Source: an uncultured Porphyromonadaceae bacterium | GTDB taxonomy: Bacteria; Bacteroidota; Bacteroidia; Bacteroidales; Muribaculaceae | Assembly: GCA_900540205.1 (NCBI GenBank) | Contig: UQER01000001.1 | Location: forward strand, 62,001-126,000 | DNA: 64,000 nucleotides | Direction of reading: 5' to 3' | Shown: positions 8,594-15,750 of the stretch, one piece after another | Layout of the letters: every line of letters begins with the position of its first letter | Numbering within the stretch: position 1 is the first letter of the stretch | Made by a program: the position numbers and the translations under genes | Notes under the pieces: generated by a model | The model's database searches: none | What the model saw: the letters and a program-made list of their open reading frames with translations, nothing else | What the model was told of the DNA's origin: nothing

Positions 8594-9635
8594 AATATTC
8601 TTTCTCTTTTTCAATGGCTACGCGGCGTGCTTCGGTCACCGCAGGCTGGAATTCCTCTTTGTAACGTGGTGCGAGAAACCAGTCGGCATAGCCGCTGTCA
8701 AGTCCGTAGAGTTGCGATTCCGGCATGGTGCCTGTGTGTATCCATTCCAGCAGGTACTGGCATATCAGCACATCGATATTCTTGATCACGGAACCGGTGA
8801 TTCTGGTGGAGAGGCTTGACTGGTCGATGTCCATCCCGGCAAGGAACGGCGATGCGTCGAATTCGCGTGAGTAGCGGTAGATGCCTGAATTTGAGCCGCC
8901 GGCTACCGGGAAGATGAATCCATACTCCTGTGCCCATGTGCTCATTTTCTGATAAGCGAGCGGGGCCGACACATATCCGGTCCAGTCGTCGGCAAGATAT
9001 TCTATGTCGCATTCGCCGCCGTATCCGTCAAGAAATCCGTCGCGCGCCACCGAGATCGGTCCGTCGGAATTGTTGGCAAGCACCACAAGGCTCTTTTTGC
9101 CGCCGGCACATTGTGCGGCGGTGACGCCTGCGAGGTAGGATGCGCCGTACATCGAAATCTGGAACGTGTGGATGTTCGGGTCGGCATATTCCTTCAGGCT
9201 TTCGAACAGCAGGATGCTTTTGTTGGGCGTCAGGGCAAGTTCGGAGAGATATTCCTCTGCCATAGGCTCGTAGTCACTGCTCGCCAGTGCGAAGAGCACC
9301 GGTATGTTGCTTTCGGGACGTTTGAGCCAGTCGGAAAAGATGCGTTCAGATTCCTCGAGCGATTTTGGCGAATAAATGTAGATATCGATGTCACGGTTGT
9401 CGTTCTTGAAGAGCTGGATGCCCCGTAGGATGCAGTCGTTATAGCTCATGTCTCCCAGGCCGCCCGGCGAGAACAGGAATATGATTTGTGGACTGGGGCG
9501 CTCAGGTTCCGGCTCCGGTTCGTCCCTGTGGCTGAGGCAGGAGGATGCCGCAGCGGCAATGAAAAGCGCCAAAGCCGCCGCACACGCTCTGATGGCGTTG
9601 CTGATGTTGAATAATGATATGGTTTTACTGAACAT
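8574..9635 (-). CDS. BMP-family (PnrA/Med-like) substrate-binding lipoprotein
   Basis: A 353-residue lipoprotein related to BMP-type ABC receptors, which often bind nucleosides. The ATG at 9635 gives a long hydrophobic signal ending AAAASSC (Cys33), then a Glu/Pro linker (DEPEPEPERP). The BMP core shows FLFSPGGLGDMSYND near the N-terminus, ALASSDYEP, and MYGASYLAGVTAAQ in mid-protein. The ligand-binding region (ADDWTGYVS, IFPVAGGSNSGIYRY) is present. It is the first gene of a two-gene operon with the C13 fusion and has its own promoter at 9737-9768. With no permease or ATPase gene beside it, it may work as a ligand sensor for the peptidase. Confidence 0.8.
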   Translation of the reverse strand: MFSKTISLFNISNAIRACAAALALFIAAAASSCLSHRDEPEPEPERPSPQIIFLFSPGGLGDMSYNDCILRGIQLFKNDNRDIDIYIYSPKSLEESERIFSDWLKRPESNIPVLFALASSDYEPMAEEYLSELALTPNKSILLFESLKEYADPNIHTFQISMYGASYLAGVTAAQCAGGKKSLVVLANNSDGPISVARDGFLDGYGGECDIEYLADDWTGYVSAPLAYQKMSTWAQEYGFIFPVAGGSNSGIYRYSREFDASPFLAGMDIDQSSLSTRITGSVIKNIDVLICQYLLEWIHTGTMPESQLYGLDSGYADWFLAPRYKEEFQPAVTEARRVAIEKEKEYYETKAH

Positions 9636-9850
9636 TCCGGTTTGCAAGTTGGCTTGTTTGTTTCATGATGTGGCCGGGTGTTCGCCCGGCATATTGCTGA
9701 TCGGCTGTTGAACGCCGGTGGTCCGGCGCGATATCGCGAAGTTAAGACTTTCGGCGATTTTTTGCAAATCCGGCGCGCCGGGGTGGCGCGTTCCGGTTAA
9801 ATGTGGTTCGCCGTGATTTGGAGATTATGAGGGTTTTGGGGGTGAGGGGG
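9636..9850 (-). promoter_or_regulatory. Structured leader and promoter of the BMP/C13 operon
   Basis: On the minus strand TTTG (9765-9768), a 20-base spacer and TAACTTCG (9737-9744) form a near-consensus promoter about 100 bases upstream of the start codon. Three short inverted repeats follow: CGCGATATCGCG (9727-9738) at the expected transcription start, CGCCGG/CCGGCG (9713-9728), and GCCGGG/CCCGGC (9673-9690). The first could be an operator and the others leader hairpins. I see no gene in this stretch. Confidence 0.5.
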
Positions 9851-9879
9851 TTGAAAATCAAATGATTTTTGTAAATTTG
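9851..9879 (+). promoter_or_regulatory. Promoter of the lipid cassette
   Basis: TTG (9851-9853), an 18-base spacer and TAAATTTG (9872-9879) match the Bacteroidetes promoter. Transcription would begin near 9886, about 110 bases ahead of the GtrA start codon. Confidence 0.65.
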
Positions 9880-9995
9880 CAGGTTGGAAGGGGTGAAGCG
9901 CCGCCTTCAGCCTGTGCCGCATGCTGTCGGGTGCGGAGGCCGGATGATAGCCAATGTGCTGTGGCAGTGCGCTTTCGTCAACGAAATCAACGTTA

Positions 9996-10628
9996 ATGGC
10001 TCAAATCGATTCAAATACAGACACCTCATCAAAACCTGCCGATGGCGATGCATCGCAAGGGGCATCCGGCTCTCTGAGCAAACGGCTGGCTTACAAATTT
10101 GTGCATGGGAAAGGCATCTTCACCTTCCTGCGTTCGTCCGTGTCGTCGCAGATAGCGTCGTGGACCGACATGGGGGTGTGCTTCGTGTTCTTCGCATGGG
10201 TGTTCCGTCCGTTGGGCACCGACCCGATGCGCTCATTCCTGGCCACTGCCATAGGTCTTGTGGTGGGCGGCGTGGTCAACTGCTGCATCAACTACAAATT
10301 CACCTTCCGCGCCGAGCACTGCTCGGTGAAGGCAGTGGCAATCAAATATCTGCTGATATGGGGCGGCAGCTTCGTGCTGAACCTCGCCGGTACCACCGGA
10401 CTGACCCATCTGCTCCAGCACATACCTCAGCTTGCCTCCATCGGCATAAAGCCCGACGGCATTTTCGCATTCTCACGTCTGAGTGTCTCGCTTGCCGTCT
10501 CGCTTGCGTGGAACTTCCTGCTGCAGAAAAACTTTGTTTACGTACCCACACGTTTTGATTCAATGGCCATACGCATTGTCGATGCGCTGACCCTTCACAA
10601 CCGCCGTCACCAAGGCGACACCAAATGA
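9996..10628 (+). CDS. GtrA-family membrane protein
   Basis: A 210-residue polytopic protein with a polar N-terminal tail of about 45 residues. About four membrane helices follow: MGVCFVFFAWVF, AIGLVVGGVVNCCINYKF, LIWGGSFVLNLAGTTGL and SVSLAVSLAWNFLLQKNFV. The pattern, including the N-x-x-x-K-F-x-F type motif NYKFTF at the end of helix two and NFLLQKNFVY in the last helix, is that of GtrA proteins. Those are linked to movement of lipid-linked sugars or other lipid intermediates across membranes. The ATG at 9996 is chosen because upstream starts would add a non-homologous tail. It heads a three-gene operon with two lipid-headgroup enzymes, so flipping or delivery of a lipid intermediate is a reasonable inference. 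Confidence 0.8.
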   Translation: MAQIDSNTDTSSKPADGDASQGASGSLSKRLAYKFVHGKGIFTFLRSSVSSQIASWTDMGVCFVFFAWVFRPLGTDPMRSFLATAIGLVVGGVVNCCINYKFTFRAEHCSVKAVAIKYLLIWGGSFVLNLAGTTGLTHLLQHIPQLASIGIKPDGIFAFSRLSVSLAVSLAWNFLLQKNFVYVPTRFDSMAIRIVDALTLHNRRHQGDTK

Positions 10629-10641
10629 TAATAAACTAATC

Positions 10642-11325
10642 ATGAGCAATAAAAACGTCTACCAGAAAGAGCGTGATGGCCTTCAGCAAGGCATCTACCG
10701 CATCATCAACCCCTTTGTGCATCTGCTGATCAGGATGGGAGTGACTCCCAACATGGTCACCACCATCGGTCTGCTCGGCAACATCGCCGCTGCTGTCATC
10801 ATAGCCTACGCAGGTTATCAGGCTGCCACTTTGGGCAATCCCCGCTTCGACCTCATCACCGTGGCCGGCGTGGTGACAATCCTGTTCTCGCTCTTCGATA
10901 TGCTCGACGGCCAGGTGGCGCGTCTCGGCAATATGGTGAGCCGTTTCGGCGCACTTTATGATTCGGTGCTCGACCGTTATTGCGAGCTTTTCACCGTTGG
11001 TGCACTGAGCTACTATCTCATCATGTGCGGCTATGTGGGAGGTGCCCTTGTGGCATTCCTCGCGCTTGTAGGCTCGATTATGGTGAGCTATGTGCGTGCC
11101 CGCGCCGAAGGTGTGGGGCTTGAATGCAAAGTGGGCTTCATGCAGCGTCCGGAGCGCGTGGTCGTCACGGCTCTCGGCTGCCTGGTGTGCGGCATCGTCG
11201 GTCTGGCCGGTCATGGTGGCACGGCTTTCGTCATTCTCATCGTGGCCATGGCAGTGATTGCCGTCTTCGCCAATCTCACGGCGTTCGCGCGTGTGGATGT
11301 GTGTCGTAAAGGTCTTTCCAAATGA
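10642..11325 (+). CDS. CDP-alcohol phosphatidyltransferase (candidate phosphatidylinositol-phosphate synthase)
   Basis: An integral membrane enzyme of 227 residues that transfers a phosphatidyl or diacylglycerol-phosphate group from a CDP-lipid to an alcohol. The signature D-G-x2-A-R-x8-G-x3-D-x3-D is complete: Asp89, Gly90, Ala93, Arg94, Gly103, Asp107, Asp111. About six membrane helices are predicted. It lies between a GtrA gene and an AUR1-like PAP2 gene and overlaps the latter by 4 bases (ATGA). In Bacteroides a similar neighbourhood makes phosphatidylinositol phosphate. Here no inositol-phosphate synthase is adjacent, so the acceptor alcohol is inferred. Confidence 0.8.
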   Translation: MSNKNVYQKERDGLQQGIYRIINPFVHLLIRMGVTPNMVTTIGLLGNIAAAVIIAYAGYQAATLGNPRFDLITVAGVVTILFSLFDMLDGQVARLGNMVSRFGALYDSVLDRYCELFTVGALSYYLIMCGYVGGALVAFLALVGSIMVSYVRARAEGVGLECKVGFMQRPERVVVTALGCLVCGIVGLAGHGGTAFVILIVAMAVIAVFANLTAFARVDVCRKGLSK

Positions 11326-12287
11326 GCGGAAACAGAATCTTAGGCTTCCCCTCGGCCGGCGAGACCCGCGTGCTGGTGCTGTCGATGGTGCTTTGGCTTG
11401 CGGTCACGGCAATGTTCGTGGGGCTGCGCCCGGAGCACATATTCCTCGGTATACTTATCGCATGCATGTTCGAGGCCGCTCCGGCATCGCGCAGGCTTGT
11501 GGTGGCCCTGTTGCCTTTCATAGTGTTCGGCATCTCCTACGACTGGATGAACATAGTGCACAACTACGATGTGAACCCGGTGGACATTGCCGGTCTGAAT
11601 GCCGCCGAGCGTTCGCTGTTCGGCATCAATTCCGGTGGCTCGGTGCTGACGCCCAACGAGTTTTTTGCGCTTCACACCAACCGCTTACTCGACATTCTGG
11701 GGGGCGTGTTCTATCTCTGCTGGGTGCCGGTGCCCATAGCTTTCGGACTGTGGCTTTATTTCAGACACCGTGAGAGTGAGTACCTGCATTTCTCGCTTGT
11801 GTTCCTGTTTGTCAATTTCATCGGCTTCGCTGGCTATTACATCCATCCGGCTGCCCCGCCATGGTATGTGGCCAAATACGGGTTCGACTTCATTGCCGGC
11901 ACGCCCGGCGATGTGGCCGGTCTGGGCGGTTTCGACGAATTTACGGGACTGGGCATATTCAACGGCCTGTACGGGCGCAATTCCAATGTGTTTGCTGCCG
12001 TTCCGAGCCTGCATTCGGCCTATACGCTCGTGGCCTTCATCTACTCGCTGCGCGGACGCAATCCGCTGTGGATCCGTATAGCCTTGGGCGTGATAACGCT
12101 TGGCATATGGTTCACGGCCGTATATACGTCGCATCATTATTTGATTGACGTGCTGCTCGGCATCGGGTGCGCGTTGCTCGGGTTCGTGCTGTTTGAGTAT
12201 GTGCTGATGCGCATACCGGCGTTCGCACGTTTCATCTCGGCATACGCACGCTATATTTCCGGGGCTGCCTCACAGCAAAAAGCCTGA
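11322..12287 (+). CDS. PAP2/AUR1-like membrane enzyme (candidate inositol-phosphorylceramide synthase)
   Basis: A 321-residue polytopic protein. It has the PAP2 motifs in the AUR1-like arrangement: PSLHSAY (about 227-233) for the central motif and TSHHYLIDVLLG (about 268-279) with the catalytic His and Asp. The loop ahead of them is long and glycine-rich, and an earlier YYIHPAAPPWY resembles the conserved loop in IPC-synthase relatives. Such enzymes transfer or hydrolyse phospho-headgroups on the outer face of the inner membrane. The start overlaps the CDP-alcohol transferase stop, a sign of coupling. A strong hairpin follows at 12308-12340. Activity on ceramide rather than simple phosphatase activity is an inference from context. 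Confidence 0.75.
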   Translation: MSGNRILGFPSAGETRVLVLSMVLWLAVTAMFVGLRPEHIFLGILIACMFEAAPASRRLVVALLPFIVFGISYDWMNIVHNYDVNPVDIAGLNAAERSLFGINSGGSVLTPNEFFALHTNRLLDILGGVFYLCWVPVPIAFGLWLYFRHRESEYLHFSLVFLFVNFIGFAGYYIHPAAPPWYVAKYGFDFIAGTPGDVAGLGGFDEFTGLGIFNGLYGRNSNVFAAVPSLHSAYTLVAFIYSLRGRNPLWIRIALGVITLGIWFTAVYTSHHYLIDVLLGIGCALLGFVLFEYVLMRIPAFARFISAYARYISGAASQQKA

Positions 12288-12307
12288 TAGGCTACTGACC
12301 CATCTTG

Positions 12308-12340
12308 CACCCTCTGCCGAAAAAACTTTGGCGGAGGGTG
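12308..12340 (+). terminator. Terminator hairpin after the lipid cassette
   Basis: An 11-bp stem, CACCCTCTGCC (12308-12318) with GGCGGAGGGTG (12330-12340), encloses an A-rich 11-base loop. No long T-run follows, so termination may be partial. Confidence 0.5.
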
Positions 12341-12349
12341 GCTTGTTAT

Positions 12350-12378
12350 AGTAATTGAATGTTCAACTTTCAATTACT
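12350..12378 (+). promoter_or_regulatory. Perfect inverted repeat just upstream of the choloylglycine hydrolase start
   Basis: AGTAATTGAA (12350-12359) and TTCAATTACT (12369-12378) form a perfect 10-bp inverted repeat with a 9-base centre. It ends 7 bases before the ATG at 12386. It could be an operator or an RNA hairpin that blocks the start region. Confidence 0.5.
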
Positions 12379-12385
12379 GTGATTT

Positions 12386-13432
12386 ATGAGGAAAACGATA
12401 TTTGCGGCTGTTGCAACCGTATCGGTTCTGGTGGCCTCCATGTGTGCCGACCAAGCTGTGGCATGTTCCCGTGTGCTCTACAAGGGGCTTGACTCCACAT
12501 TTGTAGTGGGGCGTTCGCTCGACTGGAAAACTCCCATCCCAACAAGTCTGTACGTCTACCCGCGCGGTATAGCAAAAAAAGGCTCGGACAAACCAGGTGC
12601 TGTGGAATGGACCTCGAAATACGGGGCGGTGTATTCCGTTTCGTATGACTCCGGCATCACCGAGGGGATGAATGAGATGGGGCTGGTGATCAACGGTCTG
12701 TTCTGCAAGGGGACGGTTTACGACAATGCCGAGACGGCAGGACGTCCGCCCATGTCGCTTGCCATGTTCGTCGGGTGGTTGCTCGACATGAATGCCACAA
12801 CGGCCGAAGTGGTCGAGGTGCTCAAGAAGCATGATTTCTCATTGAGCGGGGCGACGTTCGACAATGGCACCGTGTCGGCGCTTCACTGGGGTGTGACCGA
12901 TGCCACCGGTGCATCGGTGATATTCGAGTTTGACAACGGGGATATCAGGATATACGACATGGGGGATTACCGTGCCATGACCAACGATCCCGAATGGCCT
13001 GAAATGGTGGCAATCATCAACTATTGGAACGGAATCGGCGGCAAGAACATGCTTCCCGGCACCGTGTCCAGTCCGAGCCGCTGTGTGCGCGCCAACTATT
13101 TCGCACATCATGTAGAGCCGGTGGCTGATTCCAAGCTTGCAATCGGCATCACACGCAGCATAATCGATGATGTTGCGGTTCCCTATACATATCTGATAGA
13201 AGGCGAGCCGAATCTTTCGTCGACACAGTGGAAAACCTATGCCGACCTCAAGAATGCGCGCTACTGCTTTGAGTATGTGACGGGTGAAGGCTACTGCTAC
13301 GTAGACCTGCGCCATCTCGACCTTTATCCCGGTGCTCCCGTGCTGAAGATTTCAGCCAAGGACCTTGAAAAGACCGTAGGCAACGCCAACCGTCATCTGG
13401 TGCGCACGCAGCCTTTCTCCCCCATGTATTAA
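12386..13432 (+). CDS. Choloylglycine hydrolase family (bile salt hydrolase / penicillin V acylase-like) Ntn amidase
   Basis: An exported N-terminal-nucleophile amidase, 348 residues with the signal. The signal peptide ends at AVA26, exposing the nucleophile Cys27. Arg43 and Asp46 (GRSLDW) sit 16 and 19 residues later, as in bile salt hydrolases. The Asn motif (AMTNDPEWPE) and the later Arg motif (SSPSRCVRANYF) are also present. The substrate could be a conjugated bile salt or another amide such as an N-acyl-homoserine lactone or penicillin V. Gram-negative members are divergent, so I call only the family. The gene stands between a terminator hairpin and a convergent GH89 gene, whose stop overlaps its own by 4 bases. 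Confidence 0.85.
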   Translation: MRKTIFAAVATVSVLVASMCADQAVACSRVLYKGLDSTFVVGRSLDWKTPIPTSLYVYPRGIAKKGSDKPGAVEWTSKYGAVYSVSYDSGITEGMNEMGLVINGLFCKGTVYDNAETAGRPPMSLAMFVGWLLDMNATTAEVVEVLKKHDFSLSGATFDNGTVSALHWGVTDATGASVIFEFDNGDIRIYDMGDYRAMTNDPEWPEMVAIINYWNGIGGKNMLPGTVSSPSRCVRANYFAHHVEPVADSKLAIGITRSIIDDVAVPYTYLIEGEPNLSSTQWKTYADLKNARYCFEYVTGEGYCYVDLRHLDLYPGAPVLKISAKDLEKTVGNANRHLVRTQPFSPMY

Positions 13433-15729
13433 TTCAGATAGGCAGCTGCTATGCGGGTGGCCACTTCAACGGGGTCGCCCTCTGCCTCGGGTGAGTAATG
13501 TTTGCGGCTGTTGACCCACTGCTCGTCAATCTCGTAGAAATCTATGGGGCAGCCGATCTCGCTGTCGCCTACATCCGACCACGACACGCCGGTGGAATAG
13601 TCGGCCTCGATGGCCATGGCGGCGCGTTTTGCAAAGCGGTCGGCATATGTGTCGACAGGTGCCTCTCCGCGTGCCAGCAGGTTGCGCTGCATGTCGATCC
13701 AGCGGCTCCAGCGGTCGTGGTACAGGTCGGCGAGAACTCCTGCCCATTCGCGGTGGCCGTAGTCGCGCAGACCACCCTTCTCGCTTGCCGTGCGTGGTCC
13801 CCATGTGGTGATCAGCAGACGTGCGTTCTGCTCCATCAGGTCCTTCTCCTGCGGATTGGCGGCCAGTGCGCGGGCGTCGGCAATCCATTTGCCCACCTTG
13901 AATTCCGGACGTGTGCGCAGCAGTTCGTCCTGTGCCTTGATGAGGTAGAGGAACAGGGTGCTGTGGCGGTTGAACGCCGTGGTGTCGCGGGAGCGCAGTG
14001 CCGCAACCATGTCGTTATAGGTGAGGTGTCCTTTCTCGGCAATCCCCTGACGAACGATGTCCACAAGGTCGTATTCGTAGTTGTTGTTCCCCTTGAAGCG
14101 GGGGGCGGCTTTTGCGAAGATGCGTGCGGCCTCGATTACATCGGCGGGATTATAGTAGGGGTGCATCTTGCTCCAGCTTGATGCCTGCCATACGCGTGTG
14201 GATGGCCGTGCGCAGAACACCGATTCGGTGGTGCCTTGCTGCAGATTGCCCCACGGGCAGTTCAGGATGGTGGCGCCAAGGCGCTTCCATGCGTCGAGTA
14301 TGTCGGCATCGGGTGCCTCCTCGTCGGCAGGGGTGCCGTAGCGTGCTGCGGTATATTCTTTCAGCCATTCATCGCGTGTGAACTGTTCCGGACGCCATAT
14401 CAGTTCCGATGCAAGCTCGAACATGGCCGGATTGTTCTCAATCCCCTCGGGTGTGAGGCCGAAGCCGCAGAGCGTGGGCGAGAACCGTTCGGAATTGCAT
14501 GCGCGGTAGTATCCTTCAATTACATTGTCCATGCGGCCGTGCAGACCCACATTGCCGCCGAAATTCAGCACCATGTTCCACATCCAGTCGTGGCCGCTGT
14601 AGCCGTCGGCGCGTTTGAACGGCGAGGGGCTTTCAGGGTCGCCCCAGTTGGGCTTTATCTCCGATGCGAGGTCGAGAACGACGATGTCGCCTTTTTTCAC
14701 CCCTTCAAGCAGCTTCGGATTGGGATTCTCGTTCCATCCCTGAATCACCCATACAGCCTCGGGGTTCACGCGCTTCATGGCGTCGGCGATGATGCCGCCG
14801 GCCTGGGCGAGGTCGACGCCCTCGGTGCTGCCGCCTTCATGGAAGGGGTCCATGCTGTAGTATTTGGCTTTGCCGTTGAGCTTGGTCAGCTCGTCGTAAT
14901 ATATCGCTGCAATCTCGTTGAAACGCGGTTCGGTGGGTATCATGAACGCCGGGCGCACAAAACCGTTCCATATCCCTTTGCCCGATACATTCAGCCCCAG
15001 CCGCTCGTCGGCATCGTGCGGCACCATGCCCGAATAGCCCGGAAGAACAGGTTCCATGCCGAGGGCGCGCATGCGCTTCACGATGCGTTTCTGAAGGTCG
15101 GCGCGGTCGGCGTACCATTGTTCGCTGTTGGGGCCTCCCCAGCCTTCGAGGTTGTTCATCAGCCACCAAGCCTGGAATGCAGGGCCGGCAATGAATTCAT
15201 CGGCCTCTTTATCCGTATAGCCCAGACGGCGCAGTGTGTTGCGCCACACCACGTCGGTGCCTGTCATGGCCAGCGGCATGTTGATGCCGTGAAGTGCCAT
15301 CCAGTCAATCTCCTTTTCCCAGCGGTCCCAGTCCCAGAACGCCATCGAGTAGGAGTGGGTGCAGTAGTTCAGATAGTACCGGCGCGATTTGTCCGTTTCA
15401 TGCCTTTCCGGTTTGTCGGGCACGGGGAGTGAATCCGGAATCTCCGCCGTCAGCGAGTTCCATGAAATGTGGATGTTCGGATAATATTTCAGATACCAGT
15501 TGAGGCCTGCGGCGATGTTTACAGGATTGTTTCCTGTTATCAAGGGGCGTCCGTCGGGTGTCGACGATATTTCAAAAAAATCCTTGCTGCCGGGAATCTC
15601 TTTCACGGCTATCTTTTTCGATGCGCCTTTGTCAATGCGTTCAAGCAGATTCTCCACGGGGTGTGCGGCATAGGCAGACGCCATGCAGCAGAGAGCGGCA
15701 ATCGCCGAAAGTATGGGTCGTATAGTCAT
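13429..15729 (-). CDS. GH89 alpha-N-acetylglucosaminidase
   Basis: A 766-residue exported enzyme that removes terminal alpha-linked GlcNAc, for example from gastric-type mucin O-glycans or heparan-type chains. The signal peptide is MTIRPILSAIAALCCMASAYA. The NAGLU fold is plain: YLNYCTHSYSMAFWDWDRW, DWMALHGINMPLAMTGTDVV, and NNLEGWGGPNSEQWYADR. The two catalytic Glu motifs are present, DPFHEGG (acid/base) and GLTPEGIE (nucleophile). The length matches bacterial members with N-terminal, barrel and C-terminal helical domains. It lies 21 bases after the phosphatase gene on the same strand, last in the run GH92, GH28, phosphatase, GH89. No SusC/SusD pair is adjacent. Confidence 0.92.
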   Translation of the reverse strand: MTIRPILSAIAALCCMASAYAAHPVENLLERIDKGASKKIAVKEIPGSKDFFEISSTPDGRPLITGNNPVNIAAGLNWYLKYYPNIHISWNSLTAEIPDSLPVPDKPERHETDKSRRYYLNYCTHSYSMAFWDWDRWEKEIDWMALHGINMPLAMTGTDVVWRNTLRRLGYTDKEADEFIAGPAFQAWWLMNNLEGWGGPNSEQWYADRADLQKRIVKRMRALGMEPVLPGYSGMVPHDADERLGLNVSGKGIWNGFVRPAFMIPTEPRFNEIAAIYYDELTKLNGKAKYYSMDPFHEGGSTEGVDLAQAGGIIADAMKRVNPEAVWVIQGWNENPNPKLLEGVKKGDIVVLDLASEIKPNWGDPESPSPFKRADGYSGHDWMWNMVLNFGGNVGLHGRMDNVIEGYYRACNSERFSPTLCGFGLTPEGIENNPAMFELASELIWRPEQFTRDEWLKEYTAARYGTPADEEAPDADILDAWKRLGATILNCPWGNLQQGTTESVFCARPSTRVWQASSWSKMHPYYNPADVIEAARIFAKAAPRFKGNNNYEYDLVDIVRQGIAEKGHLTYNDMVAALRSRDTTAFNRHSTLFLYLIKAQDELLRTRPEFKVGKWIADARALAANPQEKDLMEQNARLLITTWGPRTASEKGGLRDYGHREWAGVLADLYHDRWSRWIDMQRNLLARGEAPVDTYADRFAKRAAMAIEADYSTGVSWSDVGDSEIGCPIDFYEIDEQWVNSRKHYSPEAEGDPVEVATRIAAAYLN

Positions 15730-15750
15730 GATGATGGTTTTCAGGGTTGA

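Noticed and set aside
9884..10558. 224-codon frame overlapping the GtrA gene in another register
   Set aside because: It is Arg/His-rich without membrane helices, while the frame from 9996 gives a clean GtrA protein.
14236..15432. Long plus-strand frame opposite GH89
   Set aside because: The GH89 protein is complete with both catalytic motifs; the opposite frame has no family signature.
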